Shown here in pieces: positions 22,601-36,269 of a DNA stretch of 64,000 bases. Origin of the DNA: Petrolisthes cinctipes (Eukaryota; Arthropoda; Malacostraca; Decapoda; Porcellanidae); NCBI GenBank assembly GCA_033782935.1, contig JAWQEG010000410.1, forward strand, positions 248,001 through 312,000, in the 5' to 3' direction. The notes under the pieces are model-generated. The model saw nothing but the letters and a program-made list of their open reading frames with translations. It was not told the DNA's origin and did no database searches. The translations under genes and the position numbers were made by a program. Positions within the stretch are counted from its first letter, which is position 1; every line of letters begins with the position of its first letter.

Positions 22601-25600
22601 GAATGTTTTCAAGATACAGACCCAAAACATGCTTAAAATCGATTTATAGGTGCCCAAAAGTCGATATGTGCATGCATCTTCTGTACCCATTTGTATCTCA
22701 AATTCAGGCTCAAAACACCCAAAAATTCGATATTTTGGGGCCCCAGAAGCGATCTGTACATGCCTATTCAGTGCTAGAATATTTTTAAAATTCAGGCCCA
22801 AAACATGCTAAAAATCGATATTTTAGGTGCCCAAAGTCGATATCTCAAATTCAGGCCCAAAACACCCGAATATTCGATAATTTGGGGCCCCTGAAGCGAT
22901 CTGTACATGCTTACTCCGTGTTAGAGTATTTTCAATATACAGGCCCAAAACATACTGAAAATCGATCTTTTAGGTGCCCAAAAGCCGATATGTGTATGCA
23001 TCTGCTGCACCCGTTTATATCCGAAATTCAACCTCAAAACACCCGAAAATTCGATATTTTGGGGTCCCAGAAGCGATCTGTACATGCCTACTCAGTGCTA
23101 GAATATTTTCAAAATATAGTCTCAAAACATGCTAAAAATCGATATTTTAAGTGTCCAAAGTCGATATGTGCGTGCATCTTTTGTACCCGTTTATATCTCA
23201 AATTCAGGCTTAATACACCCGAAACTTCGATATTTTGGGGTCCCAGAAGTGATCTGTACATATCTACTTTGTGCTAGAATATTTTCAAAATATAGGCTCA
23301 AAACATGCTTAAAATCGATATTTTAAGTGTCAAAAGTCGATATGTGCATGCATCTTCTGTACCCGTTTATATCTCAAATTCAGGCTCCAAACACCCGAAA
23401 ATTCGATACTTTGGGGTCCCAGAAGCGATCTGTACATGCCTACTCAGATACAGGCCAAAACATGCTGAAAATCGATATTTTAGGTGCCCAAAGTCAATAT
23501 GTGTATGCATCTTCTGCACCCGTTTATATCTCAAATTCAACCACAAAACACCCGAAAATTCTATATTTTTCGGTCCCAGAAGCGATCTGTACATGCCTAC
23601 TCAGTGCTAGAATGTTTTCAAAAAATAGGCTTAAAACATGCTAAAAATCGGTATTTTAAGTGTCCAAAGTCGATATGTGCATGCATCTTCTGTACACGTT
23701 TATTTCTCAACTTCAGGCTTAAAACACCCGAAAATTCGATATTTTGGGGTCCCTGAAGTGATCTGTACATATCTACTTTGTGCTAGAATATTTTCAAAAT
23801 ATAAGCTCAAAACATGCTAAAAATCGATATTTTAAGTGTCCAAAGTCGATATGTGCATGCATCTTCTGTACCCGTTTATATCTCTAATTCAGGCTCCAAT
23901 CACCCGAAAATTCGATATTTTGGGGTCCCAGAAGCGATCTGTACATGCCTACTCAGATACAGGCCCAAAACATGCTGAAAATCGATATTTTAGGTGCCCA
24001 AAGTCAATATGTGTATGCATCTTCCGCACCCGTTTATATCTCAAATTCAACCACAAAACACCCGAAAATTCGATATTTTTCGGTCCCAGAAGCGATTTGT
24101 ACATGCCAACTCAGTGCTAGAATGTTTTCAAATAATAGGCTCAAAACATGCTAAAAATCGATATTTTAAGTGTCCTATGTCGATATGTGCATGCTTCTTC
24201 TGTACCCGTTTATATCTCAAATTCAGGCTCAAAACACCCGAAAAATCGGTATTTTAGGGTCCTAGAAGCGATCTGTACTTGCCTACTCCAAGTTAGAATG
24301 TTTTCAAGATACAGACCCAAAACATGCTCAAAATCGATATTTTAGGTGCCCAAAAGTCGATATGTGCATGCATCTTCAGTACCTGTTTATATCTCAAATT
24401 CAGGGTCAAAACACCCGAAAATTCGATATTTTTGGGTCCCAGAAGTGATATGTACATGCCTACTCCGTGTTAGAGTATTTTCAAAATATAGGCCCAAAAC
24501 ATGCTGAAAATCGATATTTTAGGTGTCCAAAGTCAATATGTGCATGCATTTTCTGTACCCGTTTATATCTCAAATTCAGGCTCAAAACACCCGAAAATTC
24601 GATATTTTGGGGTCCCAGAAGCGATCTGTACATGCTTACTCAGTGCTAGAATATTTTCAAAATATATGCCCAAAACATGCTAAAAATCGATATTTTAGGT
24701 GCCCAAAGTCGATATCTCAAATTTATCCCCAAAACACCCGAAAATTCGATATTTTGGTGTCCCAGAAGCTATCTGTACATGCCTACTCCGTGTTAGAGTA
24801 TTTTCAAAATACAGGCCCAAAACATACTGAAAATCGATCTTTTAGGTGCCCAAAAGTCGATATGTGTATGCATCTTCTGCACCCGTTTATATCTCAAATT
24901 CAACCACAAAACACCCTAAAATTCGATATTTTTCGGTCCCAGAAGCGATCTGTACATGCCTACTCAGTGCTAGAATGTTTTCAAATAATAGGCTCAAAAC
25001 ATGCTAAAAATCGATATTTTAAGTGTCCAAAGTCGATATGTGCATGCATCTTCTGTACCCGTTTATATCTCAAATTCAGGCTCAAAACACCTGCAAAATC
25101 GGTATTTTTGGGTCCTAGAAGCGATCTGTACTTGCCTACTCCTAGTTAGAATGTTTTCAAGATACAGACCCAAAACATGCTCAAAATCGATATTTTAGGT
25201 GCCCAAAAGTCGATATGTGCATGCATCTTCAGTACCTGTTTATGTCTCAAATTCAGGCTCAAAACACCCGAAAATTCGATATTTTGGGGTCCCAGAAGCG
25301 ATCTGTACATGCCTAATCAGTGCTAGAATATTTTCAAAATATAGGCCCAAAACATGCTAAAAATCGATATTTTAGGTGCCCAAAGTCGATATCTCAAATT
25401 CAGGCCCAAAACACCCGAAAATTCGATATTTTTTGGTCCCAGAAGCGATCTGTACATGAATACTCAGATACAGGCTCAAAACATGCTAAAAATCGATATT
25501 TTATGTGTCCAAAGTCGATATGTGCATGCATCTTCTGCACCCGTTTATATCCCAAATTCAGGCTCAAAACACCCGAAAATTCGATATTTTTGGGTCGAAG

Positions 25601-26029
25601 AAGCGATCTGTACATGCCTACTCCGTGTTAGAGTATGTTCAAAATACAGTCCAAAAACATGCTCAAAATCGATATTTTGGGTACCAAATGTCGATATGTG
25701 CATGCATCTTCAGTACCCGTTTACATTCCAAATTGTGGTTCAAAACACCCGAAAATTCAATATTTTTGTTTCCCAGAAGCTATCTGTACATGCTCACTCT
25801 GTGCTAGAATATTTTACAAAATATAGGCCTAAAACATGCTGAAAATCGTTTTTTTTTGTGAAGAAAGTCGATATGTGAATGCATCTTCTGTACCCGTTTA
25901 TATCCCAAATTCATTCTCAAAACACCAGAAAATTCGGTATTTTTGGCTCTTAGAAGCGCTCTGTACATGCTTACCCAGTGGTAGATTAAATTCAAAATAT
26001 AGGGCGAAAACATACTAAAAATCGATATT
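19656..26029 (+). repeat. Region 3: mixed monomers between anchor copies 2 and 3
   Basis: Built from the same four length classes as region 2, with the same adjacency rules. Blocks around 21190-22360 recur at 26957-28120 (offset about 5767 bp). A subtype with TTCAGGGTCAAAAC and TTCAGTACCTG marks one monomer type at about 20370, 22200 and 24410. A TTTATCCCCAAAAC form of the 147-bp monomer recurs near 21195, 22350 and 24725. No gene or insertion is visible. Confidence 0.82.
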
Positions 26030-27255
26030 TTAGGTGCCCAAAGTCAAAATGTTCATGCATCTTCTGTACCCGTTTATATCCCAAATTCAGCCTCAAAACA
26101 CCTGAAAATTTGATATTTTTGGATCCCAGAAGCAATCTCCACATGCATAGTCAGTGCTAGAATATTTTCATATTACAGGCCCAAAACATGCTTAAAATCG
26201 ATATTATAGGTGATCAAAGTCGATATCTGCATGCATCTTCTGTTCCCGTTTATATCCCAAATTCAGGCTAAAAACACCTGAAAATTTGATTTTTTGGGGT
26301 CCCAGAAGCGATCTGTACTCAGTGTTAGAATATTTTCAAAATACAGGCCCAAAATAAGCTGAAAATCGCAATTTTTGGTGCCCAAAATCGATATGTGCAT
26401 GAATCATCAGCACTCGCTTGTATCCCAAATTCAGGCTTAAAACACCTTAAAATTCGATACTTTTTGTTCTCAGAAGGGATCTGTAAATGCCTACTCAATC
26501 TTAAAATATTTTCAAAATACAGACCCAAAACAAGCTGAAAACCGATATTTTATGTGCCCAAAATCCATATGTGCATTCATCTTCTGTACCCGTTTATATC
26601 TCAAATTCAGGCTCAAAACACCCGAAAATTCGATATTTTTGGGTCTCAGAAGCAATCTGAACATGCTTACACAATGCTAGAATACATTAAAAAAATAGGG
26701 CCAAAACATCCTGAAAATCGATACTTCAGGTGACCAAAGTCGATATGTGAATGTATCTTCAGTACCGGTTTCTATCTCAAATTCAGGCTCAAAACCCCCG
26801 AAAATTTTATATTTTTGGGTCCTAGAAGCGGTCTGTACATGCCTACTCCTAGTTAGAATGTTTTCAAGATACAGACCCAAAACATGCTCAAAATCGATAT
26901 TTTAGGTGCCCAAAGGTCGATATGTGCATGCATCTTCTGTACCCGTTTATATCTCAAATTCAGGCTCAAAACACCCGAAAATTCGATATTTTGGGGTCCC
27001 AGAAGCGATCTGTACATGCCTACGGGGTGCTAGAATATTTTAAAAATACAGGCCCAAAACATGCTAAAAATCGATATTTTAGGTGCCCAAAGGCGATATC
27101 TCAAATTCAGGCCCAAAACACCCGAAAATTCGATATTTTGGGGTCCCAGAAGCGATTTGTACATGCCTACTCCGTGTTAGAGTATTTTTAATATACAGGC
27201 CCAAAACATACTGAAAATCGATCTTTTAAGTGCCCAAAAGTCGATATGTGTATGC
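26030..27255 (+). repeat. Macro-repeat anchor block, copy 3
   Basis: In register with copy 2 at 7600 bp. It begins with AAATGTTCATGCATC, shared with copy 1 at 10877. It carries an 8-9-bp deletion in the ATCTGTACTCAG stretch near 26311, where copy 2 has ATCTGTATATGCCTACTCAG. It ends in the 147-bp and CATACTG monomers, after which the sequence passes into the 1157-bp HOR. Confidence 0.87.
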
Positions 27256-29000
27256 ATCTTCTGCATCCGTTTATATCTCAAATTCAGGCTTAAAACACCC
27301 GAAAATTCAATATTTTGGGGTCCCAGAAGTGATCTGTACATATCTACTTTGTGCTAAAATATTTTCAAAATATAGACTCAAAACATGGTAAAAATCGATA
27401 TTTTAAGTGTCAAATGTCGATATGTGCATGCATCTTCTGTACACGTTTATATCTCAAATTCAGGCTCCAAACACCCGAAAATTCGATATTTTGGGGTCCC
27501 AGAAGCAATCTGTACATGCCTACTCAGGTACAGGCCCAAAACATGCTGAAAATCGATATTTTAGGTGCCCAAAGTCAATATGTGTATGCATTTTCTGCAC
27601 CCGTTTATATCTCAAATTCAACCACAAAACACCCAAAAATTCGATATTTTTCGGTCCCAGAAGCGATCTGTACATGTCTACTCAGTGCTAGAATGTTTTC
27701 AAAATATAGGCTCAAAACATGCTAAAAATCGATATTTCAAGTGTCCAAAGTCGATATGTGCATGCATCTTCTGTACCCGTTTATATCTCAAATTCAGGCT
27801 CAAAACACCCGAAAAATCGGTATTTTTGGGTCCTAGAAGCGATCTGTACTTGCCTACTCCAAGTTAGAATGATTTCAAGATACAGACCCAAAACATCCTC
27901 AAATCGATATTTTAGGTGCTCAAAAGTCGATATGTGCATGCATCTTCAATACCTGTTTATATCTCAAATTCAGGGTCAAAACACCCGAAAATTCGATATT
28001 TTTGGGTCCCAGAAGCGATCTGTACATGCTTACTCAGTGCTAGAATATTTTCAAAATATATGCCCAAAACATGCTAAAAATCGATATTTTAGGTGCCTTA
28101 AGTCGATATCTCAAATTTATCCCCAAAACACCCGAAAATTCGATATTTTGGGGTCCTAGAAGCGATCTGTACATGCCTACGCAGTGCTAGAATATTTTCA
28201 AAATACAGGCCCAAAACATGCTAAAAATCGATATTATAGGTGCCCAAAGTCGATATCTCAAATTCAGGCCCAAAACACCCGAAAATTCGATATTTTGGGG
28301 TCCCAGAAGCGATTTGTACATGCCTACTCCGTGTTAAAGTATTTTTAATATACAGGCCCAAAACATACTGAAAATCGATCGTTTAGGTGCCCAAAAGTCG
28401 ATATGTGTATGCATCTTCTGCATCCGTTTATATCTCAAATTCAGGCTTAAAACACCCGAAAATTCGATATTTTGGGGTCCCAGAAGTGATCTGTACATAT
28501 CTACTTTGTGCTAAAATATTTTCAAAATATAGGCTCAAAACATGGTAAAAATCGATATTTTAAGTGTCAAAAGTCGATATGTGCATGCATCTTCTGTACC
28601 CGTTTATATCTCAAATTCAGGCTCCAAACACCCGAAAATTCGATATTTTGGGGTCCCAGAAGCGATCTGTACATGCCTACACAGATACAGGCCCAAAACA
28701 TGCTGAAAATCGATATTTTAGGTGCCCAAAGTCAATATGTGTATGCATTTTCTGCACCCGTTTATATCTCAAATTCAACCACAAAACACCCAAAAATTCG
28801 ATATTTTTCGGTCCCAGAAGCGATCTGTACATGTCTACTCAGTGCTAGAATGTTTTTTAAAATATAGGCTCAAAACATGCTAAAAATCGATATTTTAAGT
28901 GTCCAAAGTCGATATGTGCATGCATCTTATGTACCCGTTTATATCTCAAATTCAGGCTCAAAACACCCGAAAATTCTATATTTTTGGGTCCTAGAAGCGA
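27055..29000 (+). repeat. 1157-bp seven-monomer higher-order repeat, ~1.7 copies
   Basis: Successive CAAAAC starts at 27055, 27202, 27379, 27537, 27713, 27889, 28065 and 28212 give lengths of 147, 177, 158, 176, 176, 176 and 147 bp, which sum to 1157. The next copy is in register: the marker before GTGCTAG lies at 27024 and 28181, and the GTGCTAAAATATTTT monomer at 27351 and 28508. The second copy diverges near 28990. A third related copy lies at 21190-22360. It mixes all length classes in a fixed order, so the HOR and not the single monomer was the unit amplified. Confidence 0.88.
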
Positions 29001-32000
29001 TCTGTACATGCCTACTCCTAGTTAGAATATTTTCAAAATACAGGCCCAAAACATGCTAAAAATCGATATTTTAGGTGCCCAAAGTCGATATCTCAAATTC
29101 ATGCCCAAAACACCCGAAAATTCGATATTTTTCGGTCCCAGAAGCGGTCTGTACATGCCTACTCAGTGCTAGAATGTTTTCAAATAATAGGCTCAAAACA
29201 TGCTAAAAATCGATATTTTAAGTGTCCAAAGTCGATATGTGCATGCATCTTCTGTACCCGTTTATATCTCAAATTCAGGCTTAAAACACCCGAAAATTCG
29301 ATATTTTGGGGTCCCTGAAGTGATCTGTACATATCTACTTTGTGCTAGAATATTTTCGAAATATAGGCTCAAAACATGCTAAGAATCGATATTTTAAGTG
29401 TCCAAAGTCGATATGTGCATGCATCTTCTGTACCCGTTTATATCTCAAATTCAGGCTCAAAATACCCGAAAATTCGGTATTTTTGGGTCCTAGAAGCGAT
29501 CTGTACTTGCCTACTCCAAGTTAGAATGTTTTCAAGATACAGACCCAAAACATCCTCGAAATCGATATTTTAGGTGCTCAAAAGTCGATATGTGCATGCA
29601 TCTTCAATACCTGTTTATATCTCAAATTCAGGGTCAAAACACCCGAAAATTCGATATTTTTGGGTCCCAGAAGCGAACTGTACATGCTTACTCAGTGCTA
29701 GAATATTTTCAAAATATATGCCCAAAACATGCTAAAAATCGATATTTTAGGTGCCTTAAGTCGATATCTCAAATTTATCCCCAAAACACCCGAAAATTCG
29801 ATATTTTGGGGTCCCAGAAGCGATCTGTACATGCCTACTCCGTGTTGGAGTATTTTCAAAATACAGGCCAAAAACATCCAGAAAATCGATATTTTAGGTG
29901 CCCAAAAGTCGATATGTGCATGCATCTTCTATACCCGTTTATATCTCAAATTCTGGCTCCAAACACCCGAAAATTCGATATTTTTAGGTCCCAGAAGCGA
30001 TCTGTACATGCCTACTCAGATACAGGCCCAAAACATGCTGAAAATTGATATTTTAGGTTCCCAAAGTCAATATGTGTATGTATCTTCTGCACCCATTTAT
30101 ATCCCATATTCAACCTCAAAACACTCGAAAATTCTCTATTTTTCGGTCCCAGAAGCGATCTGTACATGCCTACTCAGTGCCAGAATGTTTTAAAAATATA
30201 GGTTTAAAACATGCTAAAAATCGATACTTCCGGTGACCAAAGTCGATATGTGCATGTATCTTCAGTACCGGTTTCTATCTCAAATTCAGGCTCAAAACAC
30301 CCGAAAATTCTCTATTTTTTATCCTAGAAGCGATCTGTACATGCCTACTCCTAGTTAGAAAGTTTTCATGATACAGACCCAAATCATGCTCAAAATCGAT
30401 ATTTTAGGTGCCCAAAAGTCGATATGAGCATGCATCTTCTGTACCCGTTTATATCTCAAATTCAGGCTCCAAACACCCGAAAATTCGATATTTTGGGGTC
30501 CCAGAAGCGATCTGTACATGCCTATGCAGTGCTAGAATATTTTCAAAATACAGGCCCAAAACATGCTAAAAATCGATATTTTAGGTGCCCAAAGTCGATA
30601 TCTCATATTCAGGCCCAAAACACCCGAAAATTCGATATTTTCGGGTCCCTGCACGGATCTATACATGCCTACTCCGTGTTAGAGTATTTTCAAAATACAG
30701 GCCGAAAACATACTGAAAATCGATATTTTAGGTGCCCAAAGTTAATATGCGCATGCATCTTCTGTACCCGTTTATATCTTAAATTCAGGCTCAAAACACC
30801 CGAAAATTCAATATTTTGGGGACCCAGAAGCGATCTGTACATACCTACTCATTGCTAGAATATTTTCAAAATATAGGTTCAAAACATGCAAAATATCGAT
30901 ATTTTAGGTGCCTAAAGTTAATATCTCAAATTCAGGCCCAAAACACCCGAAAATTCGATATTTTGGGGTCCCAGAAGCGATCTGTACATGCCTACTCCGC
31001 GTTTGAGTATTTTCAAAATACAGGATCTAAACATACAGAAAATCGATATTTTAGGTGCCAAAAGTCGATATGTGCATGCATCTTCTATACCCGTTTATAT
31101 CTCAAATTCAGGCTCCAAACGCCCGAAAATTCGATATTTTTTGGTCCCAGATTCGATCTGTACATGCCTACTCCGATACAGGCCCAAAACATGCTGAAAA
31201 TCGATATTTTAGGTGCCCAAAGTCAATATGTGTATGCATTTTCTGGACCCGTTTATATCCCAAATTCAACCTCAAAACACCCTAAAATTCGATATTTTTG
31301 GGTCCCAGAAGCGATCTGTACATGCCTACTTCGTGTTAGAGTATTTTCAAAATACAGGCCCAAAACATGCTAAAAATCGATATTTTAGGTGCCCAAAGTC
31401 GATATCTCAAATTAAGGCCTAAAACACCCGAAAATATGTTATTTTGGGGTCCCATAAGCGATCTGTACATGCCTACTCTGTGTTAGAGTATTTTCAAAAT
31501 ACAGGAATAAAACATGATGAAAATCGATATTTTAGGTGCCCAAAGTCAATATGTGGATGCATCTTCAGTACCCGTTTATATCTCATATTCTGGCTCAAAA
31601 ACACCCGAAAATTCGATATTTTGGGGTTAAAGAAGCGATCTGTACATGCCTACTCCGTGTTAGAGTATTTTCAAAATACAGGCCCAAAACATGCTGAAAA
31701 TCGATATTTTAGGTGCCCAAAGTCGATATCTCAAATTAAGGCCCTAAACACCCGAAAATTCGATATCTTGGGGTCCCAGAAGTGATCTGTACATACCTAC
31801 TCATTGCTGGAATATTTTCAAAATATAGGCCCAAAACATGCTAAAAATCGATATTTTAGGTGCCAAAAGTCAATATCTCATATTAAGGCCCAAAACACCA
31901 GAAAATTCGATATTTTGGGGTCCCAGAAGCGATCTGTACATGCCTACTCTGTGTTAGAGTATTTTCAAAATAAAGGCCCAAAACATACTGAAAATCGATC

Positions 32001-33128
32001 TTTTAGGTGCCCAAAAGTCGATATGTGCATGCATCTTCTGTACCCGTTTATATATCAAATTCAGTCTCAAAACACCCGAATATTCGGTATTTTTGGGTCC
32101 TGGAAGCGATCTGTACATGCCTACTCCTAGTTAGAATGTTTTCAAGATACAGACCCAAAACATGCTTAAAATCGATATTTTCGGTGCCCAAAAGTCGATA
32201 TGTGCATGCATCTTCTGTACCCGTTTATATCTCAAATTCAGGCTCCAAACACCCGAAAATTTGATATTTTTGGATCCCAGAAGCGATTTGTACATGCCTA
32301 CTCAGTGCTAGAGTGTTTTCAAAATATAGGCTCAAAACATGCTAAAAATCGATATTTTAAGTGTCCAAAGTCGATATGTGCATGCATCTTTTGTACCCGT
32401 TTATATCTCAAATTCAGGCTCAAAACACCCGAAAATTCGAGATTTTTGGGTCCTGGAAGCGATCTGTACATGCCTACTCCTAGTTAGAATGTTTTCTAGA
32501 TACAGACCCAAAACATGCTGAAAATCGATATTTTCGGTGCCCAAAAGTCGATATGTGCATGCATCTTCAGTACCCGTTTATATCTCAAATTCAGGCTCAA
32601 AACACCCCAAAAATTCGATATTATTGGGTCCCAGAAGCAATCTGTACATGCCTACTCAGTGCTAGAATATTTTCAAAATATAGGTCCAAAACATGCTAAT
32701 ATCGATATTTTAAGTGCCTAAAGTCGACATCTCAAATTCAGGCCCAAAACACCCGAAAATTCGATATTTTGGTGTCCCAGAAGCGATCTGTACATGCCTA
32801 CTCCTTGTTAGAGTATTTTCAAAATACAGGACGAAAACATACTGAAAATCGATCTTTTAAGTGCCCAAAAGTCGATACGTGTATGCATCTTCTGTACCCG
32901 TTTATATCTCAAATTTAGGCTCAAAACACCCGAAAATTCGATATTTTGGGGTCCCAGAAGCGATCTGTACATGCCTACTTCGTGTTAGAGTATTTTCAAG
33001 ATACAGGCCCAAAACATGCTAAAAAAAAATATTTTAGGTGCCCAAAGTCGATATCTCAAATTAAGGCCCAAAACACCCGAAAATTCGATATTTTGGGGTC
33101 CTAGAAGCGATCTGTACATGCCTACTCC
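29000..33128 (+). repeat. Region 4: mixed monomers with a partial anchor copy
   Basis: Irregular mixture of 147-, 158-, 176- and 177-bp monomers. At 30205-30640 the CGATACTTCCGGTGACCAAAG and CTCCTAGTTAG monomers of the macro-repeat anchor appear once more, followed by the ATGCAGTGCTAG and 147-bp monomers in the expected order, so a truncated fourth anchor is present. Around 31.4-32.0 kb a variant with CAAATTAAGGCC becomes common. No gene was found. Confidence 0.78.
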
Positions 33129-36100
33129 GTGTTAGAGTATTTTCAAAATACAGGCCCAAAACATTCTGAAAATCGATATTTTTGGTGCCCAAAGTCAATA
33201 TGTGCTTGCATCTTCTGTACCCGTTTATATCTCAAATTCAGTTTCAAAACACCTGAAAATTTGATATTTTTGGGTCCCAGGAGCGATCTGTACATGCCTA
33301 CTCAGTGCTATAATATTTTCAAAATATAGGTCCAAAACATGCTAAATATCGATATTTTAGGTGCCTAAAGACTATATTTAAAATTCAGGAACAAAACACC
33401 CGAAAATTCGATATTTTGGGGTCCCAGAAGCGATCTGTGCATGCCTACTCAGATACAGGCCCAAAACATGCTGAAAATAGATATTTTAGGTGCCCAAACT
33501 CAATATGTGTATGCATCTTCTGTACCCGTTTATATCTCAAATTTAACCTCAAAACACCCGAAAATTCGATATTTTGGGGTCCCAGAAGCGATTTGTACAT
33601 GCCTACTCCGTGTTAGAGTATTTTCAAAATATAGGCCCAAAACATGCTGAAAATCGATCTTTTAGGTGCCCAAAGTCAATATGTGCTTGCATCTTCTGTA
33701 CCCGTTTATATATAAAATTTAGGCTCAAAACACCCGAAAATTCGATATTTTGGGGTCCCAGAAGCGATCTGTACATACCTACTCATTGCTAAAATATTTT
33801 CAAAACATAGGCCCAAAACATGTTAAAAATCGATATTTCAGGTGCCCAAAGTTGATATCTCAAATTCAGGCTCAAAACACCCGAAAATTTGATATTTTTG
33901 GGTCCCAGAAACGATCTGTACATGCCTACTTCGTGTTAGAGTATTTTCAAAATACAGGCCCAAAACATGCTATAAATCGATATTTTAGGTGCCCAAAGTC
34001 GATATCTCAAATTAAGGCCCAAAACACCCGAAAATTCGATATTTTGGGGTCCGAGATGCGATCTGGACATACCTACTCATTGCTAAAATATTTTCAAAAC
34101 ATAGGCCCAAAACATGTTAAAAATCGATATTTCAGGTGCCCAAAGTTGATATCTCAAATTCAGGCTCAAAACACCCGAAAATTTGATATTTTTGGGTCCC
34201 AGAAGCGATATGTACATGCCTACTCAGTGCTAGAATATTTTCAAAATATAGGTCCAAAACATGCTAAAAATCGATATTTTAGGTGCCCAAAGTCGATATC
34301 TCAAATTCAGGCCCAAAACACCCGAAAATTCGATATTTTTGGTTCTAGAAGCGATCTGTACGTGCCTACTCAGTGCTAGAATATTTTCAAAATATAGGCT
34401 CAAAACATGCTAAAAATCGATATTTTAAGTGTCCAAAGTCGATATGTGCATGTATCTTCTGTACCCGTTTATATCTCAAAATCAGGCTCAAAACACCCGA
34501 AAATTCGGTATTTTTGGGTCCTGGAAGCGATCTGTAGATGCCTACTCCTAGTTAGAATGTTTTCTAGATACAGACCCAAAACATGCTCAAAATCGATATT
34601 TTCGGTGCCCAAAAGTCGATATATGCATGCATCTTCAGTACCCGTTTATATCTCAAATTCAGGCTCAAACACCCGAAAATTCAATATTTTGGGGTCCCAG
34701 AAGCGATCTGTACATACCTACTCATTGCTAGAATATTTTCAAATTATAGGTCCAAAACATGCTAAATATCGATATTTTAGGTGCCTAAAGTTGATATCTC
34801 AAATTCAGGCCAAAAACACCCGAAAATTCGATATTTTGGGGTCCAAGAAATGATCTGTACATGCCTACTCCGTGTTAGAGTATTTTCAAAATACAGGCCC
34901 AAAACATACTGAAAATCGATCTTTTAGGTGCCCAAAATTCGATGTGTGCATGCATTTTCTGTACCCATTTATATCTCAAATTTAGGCTCAAAACACCCGA
35001 AAATTCGATATTTTGGGGTCCCAGAAACGATCTGTACATGCCTACTTCGTGTTAGAGTATTTTCAAAATACAGGCCCAAAACATGCTAAAAATCGATATT
35101 TTAGGTGCCCAAAGTCGATATCTCAAATTAAGGCCCAAAACACCCGAAAATTCGATATTTTGGGGTCCCAGAAGCGATCTGTACATACCTAATCATTGCT
35201 AAAATATTTTCAAAACATAGGCCCAAAACATGTTAAAAATCGATATTTCAGGTGCCCAAAGTTGATATCTCAAATTCAGGCCATAAACACCCGAAAATTC
35301 GATATTTTGGGGTCCAAGAAGTGATCTGTACATGCCTACTCCGTGTTAGAGTATTTTCAAAATACAGGCCCAAAACATACTGAAAATCGATCTTTTAGGT
35401 GCCCAAAAGTCGATATGTGCATGCATTTTCTGTACCCGTTTATATCTCAAATTTAGGCTCAAAACACCCGAATATTCGATATTTTGGGGTCCCTGAAGCG
35501 ATCTGTACATGCCTACTTCGTGTCAGAGTATTTTCAAAATACAGGCCCAAAACATGCTAAAAATCGATATTTTAGGTGCCCAAAGTCGATATCTCAAATT
35601 AAGACCCAAAACACCCGAAAATTCGATATTTTGGGGTCCCAAAAGCGATCTGTACATACCTACTCATTGCTAAAATATTTTCAAAACATAGGCCCAAAAC
35701 ATGTTAAAAATCGATATTTCAGGTGCCCAAAGATGATATCTCAAATTCAGGCTCAAAACACCCGAAAATTTGATATTTTTGGGTCCCAGAAGCGATCTGT
35801 ACATGCCTACTCAGTGCTAGAATATTTTCAAAATATAGGTCCAAAACATGCTAAAAATCGATATTTTAGGTGCCCAAAGTCGATATCTCAAATTCAGGCC
35901 CAAAACACCCGAAAATTCGATATTTTTGGTTCTAGAAGCGATCTGTACGTGCCTACTCAGTGCTAGAATATTTTCAAAAAAAAGGCTCAAAACATGCTAA
36001 AAATCGATATTTTATGTGTCCAAAGTCGAAATGTGCATGCATCTTCTGTACCCGTTTATATCTCAAATTCAGGCTCAAAACACCCGAAAATTCGGTATTT

Positions 36101-36269
36101 TTGGGTCCTGGAAGCGATCTGTAGATGCCTACTCCTAGTTAGAATGTTTTCTAAATACAGACCCAAAACATGCTCAAAATCGATATTTTCGGTGCCCAAA
36201 AGTCGGTATATGCATGCATCTTCAGTACCCGTTTATATCTCAAATTCAGGCTCAAAACACCCGAAAATT
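33129..36269 (+). repeat. Region 5: zone rich in 147-bp monomers
   Basis: This zone has an unusually high share of 147-bp monomers, with the subtypes TACTCATTGCTAAAATATT, TTCAAAACATAGG, ATGTTAAAAATCG and CGATATTTCAGG. The CAAAACATAGG subtype appears four times (about 33.77, 34.07, 35.18 and 35.66 kb). A block of about 0.8 kb at 33870-34670 recurs at 35460-36260 with a 1587-bp offset (34407 and 35994; 33931 and 35518). The zone contains the 471-bp trimer. Confidence 0.83.
34900..35841 (+). repeat. 471-bp trimer higher-order repeat, two copies
   Basis: CAAAAC starts at 34900, 35077, 35224, 35371, 35548, 35695 and 35842 give 177, 147, 147, 177, 147 and 147 bp. The unit is therefore a 177-bp CATACTG monomer followed by two deletion monomers, the second starting CATGTTAAAAATCG. 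All three lengths are divisible by three, which keeps a reading frame open through the block without any coding meaning. In copy 2 the last monomer changes to the TTCAGGCTCAAAAC form. Confidence 0.9.
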
